64,000 bases of DNA from Hemerocallis citrina. Taxonomy: Eukaryota; Streptophyta; Magnoliopsida; Asparagales; Asphodelaceae. Under the pieces are notes generated by a model. The model was not told the origin of the DNA. It saw only the letters and a program-made list of their open reading frames with translations, and did not search any database. Positions 52,401 to 60,765 of the stretch are shown one piece after another. The position numbers and the translations under genes were made by a program. The stretch spans positions 250,657,731 to 250,721,730 of the forward strand of contig CM030364.1 of assembly GCA_017893485.1 (NCBI GenBank), given 5' to 3'. Within the stretch, counting starts at the first letter, position 1. Every line of letters starts with the position of its first letter.

Positions 52401-55400
52401 TTTTTGGGGGCCCCAAATTAAATTTTTTGGGCTTTTGTTTTTAAAATTAGTACTTGGGCCTGCTTATTTTAGTTGGGCTTGGATTTGTATGAATATTATT
52501 TTTCTCAAATCCCTAATTTTTCATCTATTTCTTCATACATATCGGTTCTTATGAATTGTAGAAAAAAATTCAAATTTTTTTAACTACTTTTTTTAAAAAA
52601 TAAATTTTGTATGGGGGCCCCACTTCGGGAGTTCGCCTCGGACCCCCGTAAATTCAGGGCCGTCCCTGACGACTGAACACCCATGAAAAGATATTAGTGC
52701 AATAACAAATTTACATATTGCATATTACCATGACAGAACAGGTTAGTGTTTTAAAAATATTAATATGACCTGATGCAGGGAATGTATTGAAAATGAGGGT
52801 GAGTTTTGGAGAATCCTAGGTTCCAGTCATGTACCCTACAAGCATCTAGCAGAAAATACCATGTCTATATAATCCAGTTGTAACCATAAGAATTAATGAT
52901 TTACATCTAATGAACTGTACAAAGATAATCAAAATTCCTTGAAGGACCATTATCAAAATCATCTGTGCTTAGTTTAAAATGGGATTTCTTAAATTTGTTT
53001 TATCTTGTACTTAATGTCAACACTTTCCAGATCAGCAATATTTTTGCTACAAACAAGCAGAAGCACTGTCTGCTATGTCTTGCTTTGTATTTAACTACCC
53101 ACGTCGATTTTGATGGTGTGAATTAATATGAGAATTGAAGTGTTTAAACCTGCTACAGGTTATTACTTGATATTCTTCTCCACAGGCTTTTGAAGGAAGC
53201 TACTGCTATAGTACCCACTTGTTATATATTTGATGATCTCATGGCTGACTCGTTTATCTACTGTTCATCAGTTTGAAAACTCATTAGTTTGGATCTGGAA
53301 TCTTTTATAAAGGTATGCCTTAAGCTTGTATCTAATATTGTGATGGATGGGAAAGGAAGGTTAGCTGGTCATGATATAATGAAGCTTGCTAATTCAGTTG
53401 TAGCTGTCTGTCCGCCTAAAGAGGCATGTATTGATGTTTATTGTTTCTGATGACTTATTTGAACGGGCTCTTCTTTTGTTTGACTTTTTTCTTTGCTTAA
53501 TTAGGCGTCAAAAGGAGGCAGAGTTGAAACTGTTAGAAGAAGAAACTGCTAAAAGAGTTGAAGAAGCAATTAGGAAAAAAGTAGAGGAGAGTTTGAGCTC
53601 AGAGGAGGTCAAGCTAGAAATACAACGGCGAATAGAAGAGGGTAGAAAGAAGTTATTTGATGAGGTTGCAATTCAACTCGAAATGGAAAAGGAATCAGCT
53701 CTTGTGGAAGCAAGACGGAAAGCGGTATGTTTCTTTGATCTCCCTATATAAAGATATACTAATGCTCGCCTTGCATTATTGAATGTCCAATTTCGATTGC
53801 TATGAAGTGAAGAGATGTTACTGTGCAAATAAAACCCTCAGACTATATTATTTGCTTTAATTCGAGAAAATGCCAGCCACTTTAGTGGTTCCTTTCCCTT
53901 TGGCATTCACTAATTGTGATGGGCCTTATTGGTTTTTCTCTGCGAATGATTACTGTTGAGAACACATCTAATTTCACTCAGGCTGCTTCATATCCATCAT
54001 TATATCATCTATCCATGAATCACTTGATTTGGTCTTTCCCTCAATTAATCTAACCTTTTCACACAAATCTGAGTACCTTATATAATGCTGTCCTCCCATC
54101 CTTTGGCTTTAGGGATTTGATGAGGTCGATGTTGACCGATCTGCTATTTAAAATTTGTGTGGGTTGACATATTTATGACACTTCACAAGAACTAAATGGA
54201 CAATTTGCTGTGTGAAGTCATTTAGAAGGAACCCAGAGCATTATATCTACCAGCTTTTTATAAGAATTAAAAAGAGGGGAAATCAAACATGTATCCTAAA
54301 GGCTCAGAATTCAAAGGCGAAGGTGATGTGGATGCTCTATACTTTATTTTACTTATTTTCGGTTGGCGCTACTCCTTTGAGGCTACAGGCTACAGTTTGG
54401 TATACTCTTTCCTTTATCACTCCTAGCATCATGGGCACAATAAATACCTATGTCTTTTTTTTTGGCTACATGCTGCTGCTTCTTTAAAAAATAACTCCAT
54501 ATGGTCATATATGGAACTTTTGTATTACAATGTGCGTTATGGGGGTGGAGATTTCAAAAACGTAGTGTGATTTTAAAATCACTGTGTTTTCAAATGCAAA
54601 TCACGATGGTTTCAAAATCGATGTGACTCTAGTTGGGACTTTCAAATGCACACCTAGTATGATTTAGGAGTTGCTAAGCTTGGGTTTCACATATTATAAT
54701 TGGTATATATGATTATGAGAGTTAATAAAATAATAATAATAAATAGTGTATTATATTATTTATTATTGTCCAAACAAAATATTACTTTTACTAAACAACA
54801 CAAGCAAATAACATTTTTCTAAAACTAATATTTTGAAGCCAAGAAAAAATTGGCATAATTGGTGTGATATGTCCACCTAACTACAAGAAAAGGAAAACAA
54901 AAAGGATAAACAAATGAAAAAAAAGTTGATTATCTTTGATAGCATTTTATAAAATTCCATATAACTTATAAATTTGTATAAACACTACTATTTTGACGTA
55001 AATATAATTTTCAAAGAGCATTGAATAATCACTTGAAAAACAATATGTAAAACTCAACATGAATGGTTAACAAAAGTCTAATCTCTTAAAAGAACGAAAA
55101 ATTAATTTGGTCATTTTTAGGTATCATTATTGGACTACATTATTTACATACATTCATCTTCTTTGGAAAGATGATTGTTGTATAAGAATGAGAAAGATTA
55201 GATCTTTTTTCTTGGGAGAAGATGATAGATATGATCTTTTTGTAACCCTATCTTAAAATGAAACAAAATTGACCATCATGATCAAAACTAAGTTTTTTGG
55301 AAGATTTTATTTTTTCTTTGTTTTTATAATTACATTGTGTGGGTTTAAAAAATTGAAGGGGAAGAAGAAGGGGAAGATGCTCAAGAAGGATAGGAGAAAG

Positions 55401-56526
55401 GAGACTGAAGGTTTCATGGGATTTGAGAATCAGAGTGAGAGGTGTGTTTCTGGAGTAAGAATTTGGGCCTCATTTATTATAATGTGACTTTGGAAACACA
55501 GTGATTTCATCAAAATCACCATGATTTTAAAATCACATTTGACTAACACCAAAATTTCAAATCACACTTGCAAATCCTCTTCCACTAACACCTAACTTTG
55601 AAAACACAATTATTTTAAAAGTGCGTTTTTAAAATCCCTTCCCACTGACACCCCTAAGAGAATTCCATGAATCATTCTTATTATTATCTTGATTGAATTG
55701 TGTACTTGTCTATGGATGGGAGATCAAGTTATATTGAATTCCTTTGCCTATACATAAACTGTTTTTGCTTTTATATTACTAATTTAAGATTTAATCTCTT
55801 AATACATCAGGAGTCTAGTTTTATACTAAATATTTCATCAATAGATTGGATTAAATATATAGATGAAATGTACCCAAGTCTTGTGTGGTTTCTACATGTA
55901 GAAACCACAGGATCAAATCATTTGTAGAATGCCCCCCTAAGAAACATGTGGTTTCTACCACACTCAAGAGTCTAATCATATAGTCTTGACAACATTTTAA
56001 ATCTCTTTTATGATGTATACATAATATGATCATTTCTGCTATTGCCAGAAGAATGCAGCATTTGTTGATTAACTGTGTTAATTAATATAAACGGGGAGTG
56101 GTGGGAGGAGTTTAAAAGGTTTTGTTCTCTCAGACCTGGAGCTTTAGCCTCCACTAATTTCTGTGGATTTAAATCATTAGATGCTGATGTCTTCTTGTCA
56201 TTTCATCTCATTAACTTTTGTTTTGTTGTTGGTTTATGCTTTTGGTATTGAATTTGTAGGAACAAGAAAGAAGAGAAAGGGAGGAGTTAGATAAGATGCT
56301 GGAGGAGAACCGGAGGAAGGTAGAGGAGGCTCAAAGGAGAGAAGCTCTGGAGCAACAACAAAAAGAGCTTGAACGATACCTCGAGTTGGAGCGTATACAA
56401 AAACAGAAGGAAGAAGCCATGCGGAGGAAAAAGCTTGAAGAGGAAGAGGAAAGAGCAAATCAGATGAAGTTGTTGGGCAAGAACAAATCACGTCCAAAAT
56501 TGTCCTTTGGTTTTGGTTCAAAGTGA
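36460..56526 (+). CDS. ARGLU1: ARGLU1-like protein (arginine and glutamate-rich protein 1 homolog), four exons
   Basis: Coding exons 36460-36569, 37921-38133, 53505-53724 and 56260-56526 join in phase to 810 nt, encoding 269 residues and a stop, the usual size of the plant family. The N-terminal third is an Arg/Ser domain (PRTLSRSPSYRRRRSPSP and repeated RSPSPR/RSPTPR). The rest is a long, highly charged helix (ETAKRVEEAIRKKVEES, MLEENRRKVEEAQRREALEQ) ending KNKSRPKLSFGFGSK. ARGLU1 proteins act in the nucleus in pre-mRNA splicing and transcription co-activation. All donors and acceptors are GT...AG, with no stop or frameshift, so the gene looks functional. Its second intron is 15.4 kb and full of transposons. 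Confidence 0.93.
36570..37920 (+). other. Intron 1 of the ARGLU1-like gene (1351 bp)
   Basis: GTGGAT donor and CTTTAATAG acceptor. The interior is T-rich and without transposon signatures; it looks like an original plant intron. Confidence 0.8.
37921..38133 (+). CDS. ARGLU1: ARGLU1-like exon 2
   Basis: It continues the RS domain (RRKSRSPSPRWRKSRSPTPR) and enters the charged region (SVGSVERKNTAEKLREEERK). It ends AAAAG|GTATTT. Phase 2 joins exactly to exon 3 at GCGTCAA. Confidence 0.9.
38134..40003 (+). other. First part of giant intron 2, no repeat recognised
   Basis: AT-rich intron sequence with no coding or repeat feature that could be supported. A small inverted pair around AGTAGCATGTTCATACTGTT / AACAGTATGAATATGCTACT lies near 39477-39521. 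Confidence 0.5.
40004..40689. mobile_element. Degenerate solo LTR related to the chromovirus LTR
   Basis: The sequence runs from TGATGTGAAAATTAGGG to CTGATGTCCTCATCA. It shares with the 23939/27103 LTRs a GC-rich middle, GAGCAAAAATTCAATCACAA, TGGCTCAAAACAAATC and ATGGCTAAAATGCCAAAAAT in the same order. No matching target duplication was seen (TTCCT versus ATATA), so it may be truncated or old. Confidence 0.55.
40720..41022. mobile_element. Stowaway-type MITE
   Basis: It begins CTCCCTACGTCCCAAAATAA after a TA and ends with GTGGATAGTTGATTTGGGAC and a decayed terminus before TA. CTCCCTCCGTCCCAAAAT is the known Stowaway (Tc1/mariner) end. About 300 bp, no coding. Confidence 0.75.
41023..41482 (+). 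other. Intron 2 interval without recognised feature
   Basis: AT-rich; two AGTAGGGGGACTTCGAATATG / AAGTAAAGGGACTTTTCGCC-like stretches near 41310 and 41420 hint at a small repeat. Confidence 0.35.
41483..41619 (+). repeat. Left copy of ~135-bp direct repeat flanking the copia cluster
   Basis: ATGACATTTTAAGAATGG...GGAAGTAGTGAA is repeated in the same orientation at 47393-47524 with about 90% similarity by eye. Between the two copies lies the inverted copia pair. Confidence 0.8.
41647..41833 (+). repeat. Copia LTR (left)
   Basis: 187 bp with TG...CA ends, containing CCCACCTATTAAGGTAGCGG, TATATATATG and CTTGATTCGGCTACACCTC. It is the inverted counterpart of 47031-47192. No polypurine tract precedes it. 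Confidence 0.7.
42663..43490 (+). mobile_element. 5'-truncated RTE-type LINE
   Basis: The insertion is flanked by perfect 10-bp duplications AATTGAAAAT (42653-42662 and 43491-43500). Plus-strand codons give the end of an RTE reverse transcriptase: CMLFADDIVLVDKTRAGINA with the catalytic ADD, FRYLGSIIQRDGEICEDVIH, then MTVRPSLIYGAECWVTKKH and MRMLRWMCGKTRKDRIRIKH. The 3' end is GCCGACCCCAACTAGTTGGG plus a TTGTTGTTATTATTATT tail. Several stops and a frameshift break the frame. The inverted copy of the flanking leader (46160-46185) preserves the empty site, so the LINE arrived after the two copia copies existed. Confidence 0.9.
44090..44695 (+). pseudogene. Ty1/copia polymerase fragment (integrase-RT linker and RT start)
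   Basis: Plus-strand frames with several stops read EEVAPEVAFDGLEDVLNQKF, then RKRQDWPK-stop-KDAIQAELDF and GPIVQTPKGINPVGFKWMFV. This is the WKDAIQAEL...GVKPVGYKWVF start of copia reverse transcriptase. It ends abruptly at the poly-C tract. Confidence 0.85.
44696..44721. repeat. Poly-C tract at copia junction
   Basis: A run of 26 C residues followed by AAAAAAAAG sits exactly where the two opposing copia fragments meet. It could be a repair junction or, given its purity, an assembly artefact. Confidence 0.85.
44880..45490 (-). pseudogene. Ty1/copia gag fragment with zinc knuckle
   Basis: Minus-strand codons give MIDKTLSTFHATNVLLQQQY, a stop, then KISELISVQLVAEENNSHEN, a basic linker (KGKGRGKKRFGRGRD), and CFKCGREGH-stop-SRTC in another frame. 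These are the conserved end of copia gag and its CCHC zinc knuckle. Stops and a frameshift make it non-functional. Confidence 0.85.
45700..45772 (-). other. tRNA-like sequence with Pol III A and B boxes
   Basis: The minus strand has TAGTACAGAGG (45764-45754, fits box A) and GTTCGACTCC (45720-45711, fits box B), 33 bases apart, with an AGGAG/CTCCT stem around the T-loop. It does not fold into a complete tRNA, because the acceptor arms do not pair. It could be a decayed tRNA or SINE head. The inverted copy near 43890-43930 keeps only the first half. Confidence 0.4.
47031..47192 (-). repeat. Copia LTR (right)
   Basis: 162 bp, TGTTGTGAAATCGTG...TTGGAACA on the minus strand, inverted relative to 41647-41833. 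Confidence 0.7.
47393..47524 (+). repeat. Right copy of the ~135-bp direct repeat
   Basis: Direct-orientation partner of 41483-41619. It lies just beyond the copia-derived stretch with its CTCATTAAAAC..GAAGGAAAA motifs. Confidence 0.8.
47530..48455. mobile_element. Possible DNA transposon remnant with inverted ends
   Basis: Near the left end, GTATTTTCATATTTGTCCCT (about 47586) is the inverted match of AGGGGCGAATATGAAAATAC (about 48413) near the right end, and both sides also carry a TGCCCCT outer motif. The interior (47700-48330) shows no recognised domain. No target duplication could be set. Confidence 0.4.
48456..49632 (+). other. Intron 2 interval, AT-rich with (GA)n microsatellite
   Basis: No gene or transposon end is supported. 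A pure GA microsatellite lies at 49441-49471, and a GGATAAAAGAGGG segment is duplicated just before it (49391 and 49419). Confidence 0.5.
49633..50519. mobile_element. PIF/Harbinger-like non-autonomous element with palindrome array
   Basis: The inverted ends GAGCATCTGTAGTCGTT and AACGACTACAGATGCTC are flanked by TTA on both sides (49630-49632 and 50520-50522), the 3-bp duplication typical of PIF/Harbinger. Inside is a near-perfect hairpin of about 100 bp per arm (49690-49900). Seven spaced palindromes follow, of the form GACGGCACTTCNNGTGCCGTC, near 49881, 49932, 50011, 50209, 50274, 50331 and 50379, separated by T-rich spacers. There is no transposase. 887 bp in total. Confidence 0.8.
50523..51670 (+). 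other. Intron 2 interval with simple repeats
   Basis: Holds (CT)n at 50729-50751 and G runs at 51150-51164 and 51169-51190. A 24-bp palindrome TAGTATGTGC..GCACATACTAG lies at about 50873-50896. No coding region is supported. Confidence 0.5.
51671..52232. mobile_element. Mariner-type MITE
   Basis: The ends TATAGTCAAACCTCTTTATA and, reversed, TACAGTAAAACCCCTCTAGT are inverted repeats. The inner GGTCCC/GGGACC motifs also mirror. This end type (TACAGTMAAACCTCT) is common in plant Tc1/mariner-like MITEs with TA target sites. 562 bp, no coding. Confidence 0.65.
52280..52668. mobile_element. hAT-type MITE
   Basis: It starts CAGGGCCAACC and ends GGGCCGTCCCTG, and is flanked by 8-bp near-duplicates ACTACTGA (52272-52279) and ACGACTGA (52669-52676). 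CAGGGSC ends and 8-bp target duplications are diagnostic of hAT elements. The interior is GGGGGCCCC- and T-rich. 389 bp. Confidence 0.75.
52677..53504 (+). other. Last part of intron 2
   Basis: Ordinary AT-rich intron. It ends in TTGCTTAATTAG at 53504, the acceptor of exon 3, preceded by a T-rich tract. No repeat was recognised. Confidence 0.6.
53505..53724 (+). CDS. ARGLU1: ARGLU1-like exon 3
   Basis: Charged helix RQKEAELKLLEEETAKRVEE to MEKESALVEARRKA, with donor GCG|GTATGT. It is in phase with exons 2 and 4. Confidence 0.92.
53725..56259 (+). other. Intron 3 of the ARGLU1-like gene (2.5 kb)
   Basis: GTATGT donor and TTTGTAG acceptor. The central part (54539-55656) is a transposon remnant; the rest is AT-rich without features. 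Confidence 0.7.
54539..55656. mobile_element. Non-autonomous DNA transposon in intron 3
   Basis: The left end ATGGGGGTGGAGATTTC...GATTTTAAAATCACTGTGTT and the right end, reversed, TTAGGGGTGTCAGTGGG...TTTTAAAAACGCAC and AATTGTGTTTTCAAAG form imperfect inverted repeats of over 60 bp. GGGGTG ends suggest a hAT-like family. The interior is AT-rich with no transposase. No clear 8-bp duplication was seen. Confidence 0.5.
56260..56526 (+). CDS. ARGLU1: ARGLU1-like exon 4
   Basis: EQERREREELDKMLEENRRK through REALEQQQKELERYLELERI to MKLLGKNKSRPKLSFGFGSK and TGA at 56524-56526. The C-terminal KNKSRPKLSF is the family's most conserved ending. Confidence 0.93.
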   Translation, partial: EQERREREELDKMLEENRRKVEEAQRREALEQQQKELERYLELERIQKQKEEAMRRKKLEEEEERANQMKLLGKNKSRPKLSFGFGSK

Positions 56527-57555
56527 TGGGTTGGCATATCTGCCCGAGATTCTAGTTTGTGTAATTGGTTTGTAGGAATAGCCTGAAATTAGCGTTGTCG
56601 TTAAATTTATTCGCAGAACAAAGAGCACATCCAGTTTGTGGAAGAACTTGTGACTTTATGATATCTGTTATTTAAAGATATTTTTGTACCCTTTTCACTT
56701 CAAGGTTGGTTCTTTTTTTTTTTGTGTGTTGCCATGTGCTTCTTCAGTTGATTGTTTCTTACAATCAACTTGGTCAAAAGAAATGCTTCTTTTTCTTCAT
56801 TGTCTGTCTTTGCTTTATCGTCGCTGCATGCATAGTCATTAATATCTTCCTGAAAATGACTCATCAAAATATACCCGTAGAGTAACTTTCTAATCTTTCA
56901 AAATTGAAGCGCCCATCTCCATCTGCTTCACATTGTCCATCATCACCTCTACCCTCACTTGATTGAAGTCGAACACTGTATTTGTTTAGGCAATCAATAA
57001 TAGACCCACGCCTTAGGCGGTTGTGCTTATAAATTGATGATTCAAGCTACACTCATTTGAGTCTTTTGTGAAGTTTTATAAATGGATGATTCAAGCTACT
57101 TTCATTTAAGTCTTTTGTGAAGTTTTCAGCACCGTATTTTCTATCAGAAGCTGTATCTCAACTAATAAAAGCAATTCACCATTTAAAGCAAACTTGATTT
57201 TCTGGAGAAAATATTCTGAGTCAAACTCTATGTCGAAAAGAACAGTAGACCACAACAACAAACACCAGATCTTAACCAAATATTAATACAATTTTATTAA
57301 ATTAATGTATACATTCTCAAATAAATCCGTACAATTCAGGAGAAGAAAGTTCTAAACGGCAAAAGGGGAAAATATTCCAACAAAGAAAATTTTGCCTAAA
57401 AACATTCTTTTAGCCACTCCCAACTCCAGTTGTAAATATCATGGACCACGAGGACATTAAAAGTTGTAAGCTAACGCGGACTATTGAAGAACACAGTCAA
57501 AACTAAGGGGCTAAGTCTTATGCAAAATTCATTAGGGGAGACCACGTTATCATCC
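56527..57555. other. 3' flank between ARGLU1-like and RRP42-like sequences
   Basis: The first ~200 bp is the likely 3' UTR of the ARGLU1-like gene. A ~60-bp tandem duplication lies near 57026-57130 (ATAAATTGATGATTCAAGCT... and ATAAATGGATGATTCAAGCT..., each followed by a TCTTTTGTGAAGTTTT copy). The part after about 57280 may be the 3' UTR of the minus-strand RRP42-like exon. No other gene was seen. Confidence 0.5.
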
Positions 57556-57780
57556 TCAGCAGCCTTGGCAGCAGCAATCTCTGAATCTAGCAGCTATGAA
57601 TTTTTCGCTTACTGTTATTGCCACTGATATCATGTCGAGTAAAATGCTCGGATCCCAACCAGCAACCCCTCGTTTGGCCATCCCACATATTGATCCATGT
57701 CTGTTCACGGATACAGTGACAGCCGAACTCATTTGAGACTCTTCTTCCGATGATGCATCCACAATGTAGTGCCCGCCAAC
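57556..57780 (-). pseudogene. Last-exon fragment of RRP42-like exosome subunit
   Basis: After an acceptor (CTTTTGTCAG at 57781) the minus strand encodes VGGHYIVDASSEEESQMSSA, VTVSVNRHGSICGMAKRG and DPSILLDMISVAITVSEKF. This matches the C-terminal RNase PH-fold end of RRP42/EXOSC7-type exosome core proteins. Near 57590 a two-base loss shifts the frame to a stop at 57556. The expected ending LDSEIAAAKAAEDDN is readable in the shifted frame. No upstream exon is visible before element 3, so this is either a lone duplicated exon or the end of a gene whose intron holds element 3. The frameshift and substitutions favour a pseudogene. Confidence 0.65.
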
Positions 57781-58073
57781 CTGACAAAAGCAATAACAAA
57801 TACCAATCAATTGAAGCTCACTTCCTATGATATAAGACCTATGATATAAAGCAGGAAATAAGACATGTTTTTTGTGAAGGATTGTTTGTAGGATGCAAAC
57901 TGATAGATAAAATTTTGGAATTGATAATGGTATAAATTGCAGCAAATCAGGACCGTACAATCCCATCACAAATCTTAAAGCTTCAAGGGTAGATTAATAG
58001 TAATTGGCCTCTCTAATTCAAGTCCATTAAAAGCCACTAGGCCCATTATGAGAGACACCCAGTCTTTTAGGGT
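57781..58073. other. Interval between RRP42-like exon and element 3
   Basis: Intron-like, T/A-rich sequence. The left boundary of the element 3 LTR probably lies at the end of this interval but could not be fixed. Confidence 0.4.
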
Positions 58074-58508
58074 TGTAAGTCAAATCTCTTATCCCCTACA
58101 AGAGAGTAAAAAAAATTATCTTTTTAAAGGGGGGAAATTTACAGAAGATATCAGATTCAAGTCGATCTTCTAATTGATTCTCAAGTCTATAAATACCCTC
58201 CCTCTCCCTCAGTCAGAAGGTAATCAATCTTTTCTACTCTCAAACTCTCTTTCTCTCTTTAGTTCTGACTTGAGCGTCGGAGGGTCTGTCGTCGGGGTCA
58301 ACCCTGGTGTTTCAGGCTTGTTTGCAAGTCCGTCGACCACACAGCAACCTTCAAATCCTGATCCAAGCGCTCTTTCAACAATCCATATTCAATCACAGGG
58401 AGATCTAACCATTTTTTCACGGTGATGATCAAATGTAAGATCTTTAGTAGTTTCCTTAAAATATAAACTCACTATCTGTTTGCTTCCACACCAAAATTAG
58501 CAGCAACA
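58074..58508 (+). repeat. 5' LTR of element 3 (left border approximate)
   Basis: It ends AACA at 58508, three bases before the primer site, and has TATAAATA at 58188-58195 and a C/T-rich start region. A TGTAAGTC at 58074 is one possible left end; a border up to about 90 bp further left cannot be excluded. Confidence 0.5.
58188..58195 (+). promoter_or_regulatory. TATA box of element 3 LTR
   Basis: TATAAATA followed by CCCTCCCTCTCCCTC, in the same form as the boxes of elements 1 and 2. Confidence 0.6.
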
Positions 58509-58511
58509 TAT

Positions 58512-58529
58512 TGATGCCGTCTATGAGAA
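58512..58529 (+). other. Primer-binding site of element 3
   Basis: TGATGCCGTCTATGAGAA, aligned base by base with TGGCGCCGTCTGTGGGAA of element 2 apart from four substitutions, three bases after the LTR. Confidence 0.7.
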
Positions 58530-58569
58530 TTTACATAGATCTACATCTCAGAACCGATCTTGCCGTGAG

Positions 58570-59823
58570 AAACACCAAGTTTTCCTGTCATGCTACCAAA
58601 GAGAAGAGAGAGCAGCGGCCTCAAGTCGTCAAGCCAACCCTCCTCGTCAACAAGCTCCTCGTGTGGAGGACCATATTCCTCCTCATCAGCCGAATCAGCC
58701 CCAACAACCTAACCAAGCTCCTCCCACTGGAGATGCACTGGGGGGCTCCCGACAAAGTCTTCACGAACCGCATCATGAACATCACCCTTTACATGACCAT
58801 GCCTCAGTCCATACTGCCTCCAGACACTTGACGCCTTTGCTGGGTCCCCAGGGGTCAAGAGACCTTCATCAAGTCATCAACTTCAGATAGCATGGGCCCG
58901 ACCTCGGGATCTGCTTAAATAAGAGGTGCGCACGGGATGAGGCCCCCCACTCAGAGCATGAGGAGAATCGTAGAAGCAACTCTCCTCGAAGGCAGAGATC
59001 AAGACGCTCCTCTTAGAGGGGATGCAGCGAAGAAAGAAGCCAGACTCGTGAAAGTCAAAAGCTTACTGAGAAGAACAAAGGCGAGGAGGCAACTGTCACC
59101 AGGGTCGAACTTGAAAACTTCAAGCACGACATCCTCCAAGCCATTCGAGGTACTCATGATCAGGGTCGACACTCGTGGAGCCGCCACTTTACTCCATTAA
59201 AAGAAGAAGAGTCCAGCGACTCAACTAGATTCAAGGGGAGGGAACTCCAATTCCTTCGCCGCATCCGAGAAGTGGAGGATCACTTGAAGCAGATACAATA
59301 TGAAGTCAACCGCTCCCACAGGGCTTACCACCCCAGTTGCCCTCTTTTCAGCGAATCCATCCTATATGCACCCATTCCAAAGAACTTCAAAGCTTCTCAG
59401 TTTGAATCTTACTATGGTGAATCTGACCCGTCCGATCATATTGATAATTTTAGAACTCTTATGATGATCTACAATGCCACTGATACACTCCTGTGTCAAA
59501 TGTTCCCTTCATCCTTGAAGGGATCGACAAGGGAGTGGTACTCTCGTCTTACTCCGGAGTCGATATTCTACTTCGACCAACTCGAGGGGCTCTTCATAGC
59601 GCACTTTGTCACCAGCCGCAAGGCTGAAAAAACAAGTACTTCTCTATTGGAATTAAAGCAGAGGGAGGGAGAGCTGCTGAAAAACTTTGTCAAATGCTTA
59701 ACAATTGAGGCAAGGCCCATCTCCTCCTTAGACTCGTCTGTGGCAGCTACCGCCTTCCGCCACAACATCGCTCACAAAGACCTGAAGGCCTCCCTCGCGA
59801 AAAAGCCTCCTGGAGAGGAGTGA
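58570..59823 (+). pseudogene. Gag of element 3
   Basis: The N-terminal part (to about 59200) is broken over several frames. The core is open from 59272 to 59823: PIPKNFKASQFESYYGESDP, TREWYSRLTPESIFYFDQLE, FVTSRKAEKTSTSLLELKQR and AFRHNIAHKDLKASLAKKP. These align with the Gag core of elements 1 and 2 (NFRPPQFETYDG, WFSKL.PGSIYSFDQL, FVTSRKAEKTSASLL). A stop at 59821 follows a change near PPGEE. Confidence 0.8.
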
Positions 59824-60765
59824 CAAGTATATCAGAGCCGAGAAAGTCCTTTATCGTCAAGGCCAATAGGATCCATCTTCCGGGAACGAAAGAATATTAG
59901 CAAAGAAGAACCCAGGAAGTCTCAAAAAGAAGGCATAGCTCAATGTCTCCCCCCTCCAGCACCATGCTTCGATAAGTTCATTTCCTTAACGCAAGCGTAG
60001 CTGTCATCTTTATGGAAATTTAACAGGACATAATAATCCGCCCTCCCCTCAAGATGTCCATAGCTAGCAAGAAAAGAGACATGAACAAGTGGTGCACATT
60101 TCATAGAGACCACAGACACACCACTGACAATTGTTGAACCCTCAAAGAAGAACTTGAAGGTCTGATTCAACGGGGTTACCTCTCTCAATTCATCCAGCAA
60201 AAGAACAACACTAAAATCCCTCTGGCACGGGGGGCTAATAAGCGTTAAGAGAAGCCTTCCAAATCCAAAGTCTCAGAACGCATGACCATTTTCCACTTCA
60301 TCCACGGGGGATGGGAGGAGATTCCAACTCCTCCTGCAAAGCCTTCGTTAGGGAGGTGAACTAAGTGCATAACATCCTTCCTACAAAGAGCCTAGGGCTG
60401 GTATACATTCCACGGGTTCTCAGGTGCCCCTGTTCAAGTTGAGGGAATCAACACACTCGATGTGACAGCAGGAAAGCCCTCTACTTGAACAGAGGCACTA
60501 GAATTTATGGTAGTCGATGTCAAAGCTACGTACAACGCTATATTTGGCCATCCAAGCCTGGCTGCTTTCTATGCAGTTGCATCTGCATTCCACATGAAAA
60601 TGAAAATTTTCAAACCAGTAGGCATATGCCAAGTTGTAGGAAACCAAGAGGCAGCACGAGCATGCTACACCACCAAAATAGGGGGCTCGGTTCTTCCACT
60701 TGATGTCATCGAACTACCGCCAGAAAGTTGTCACATAAGCTCCGAGCCCGTGGATGAATTGTAAG
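59824..60765 (+). pseudogene. Gag C-terminus and protease remnant of element 3
   Basis: A zinc-knuckle-like segment around 60080-60170 (WCTFHRDHRHTTDNC and LKEELEGLIQRGYLSQFIQQ in shifting frames) is followed by the protease C-terminal part, KATYNAIFGHPSLAAFYAVA. The catalytic LVDNGSS segment is missing, deleted near 60365-60400. Non-functional. Confidence 0.7.

Noticed and set aside
58174..58425. 83-codon frame at the start of element 3
   Set aside because: It is inside the LTR at the transcription start and has no similarity to gag.
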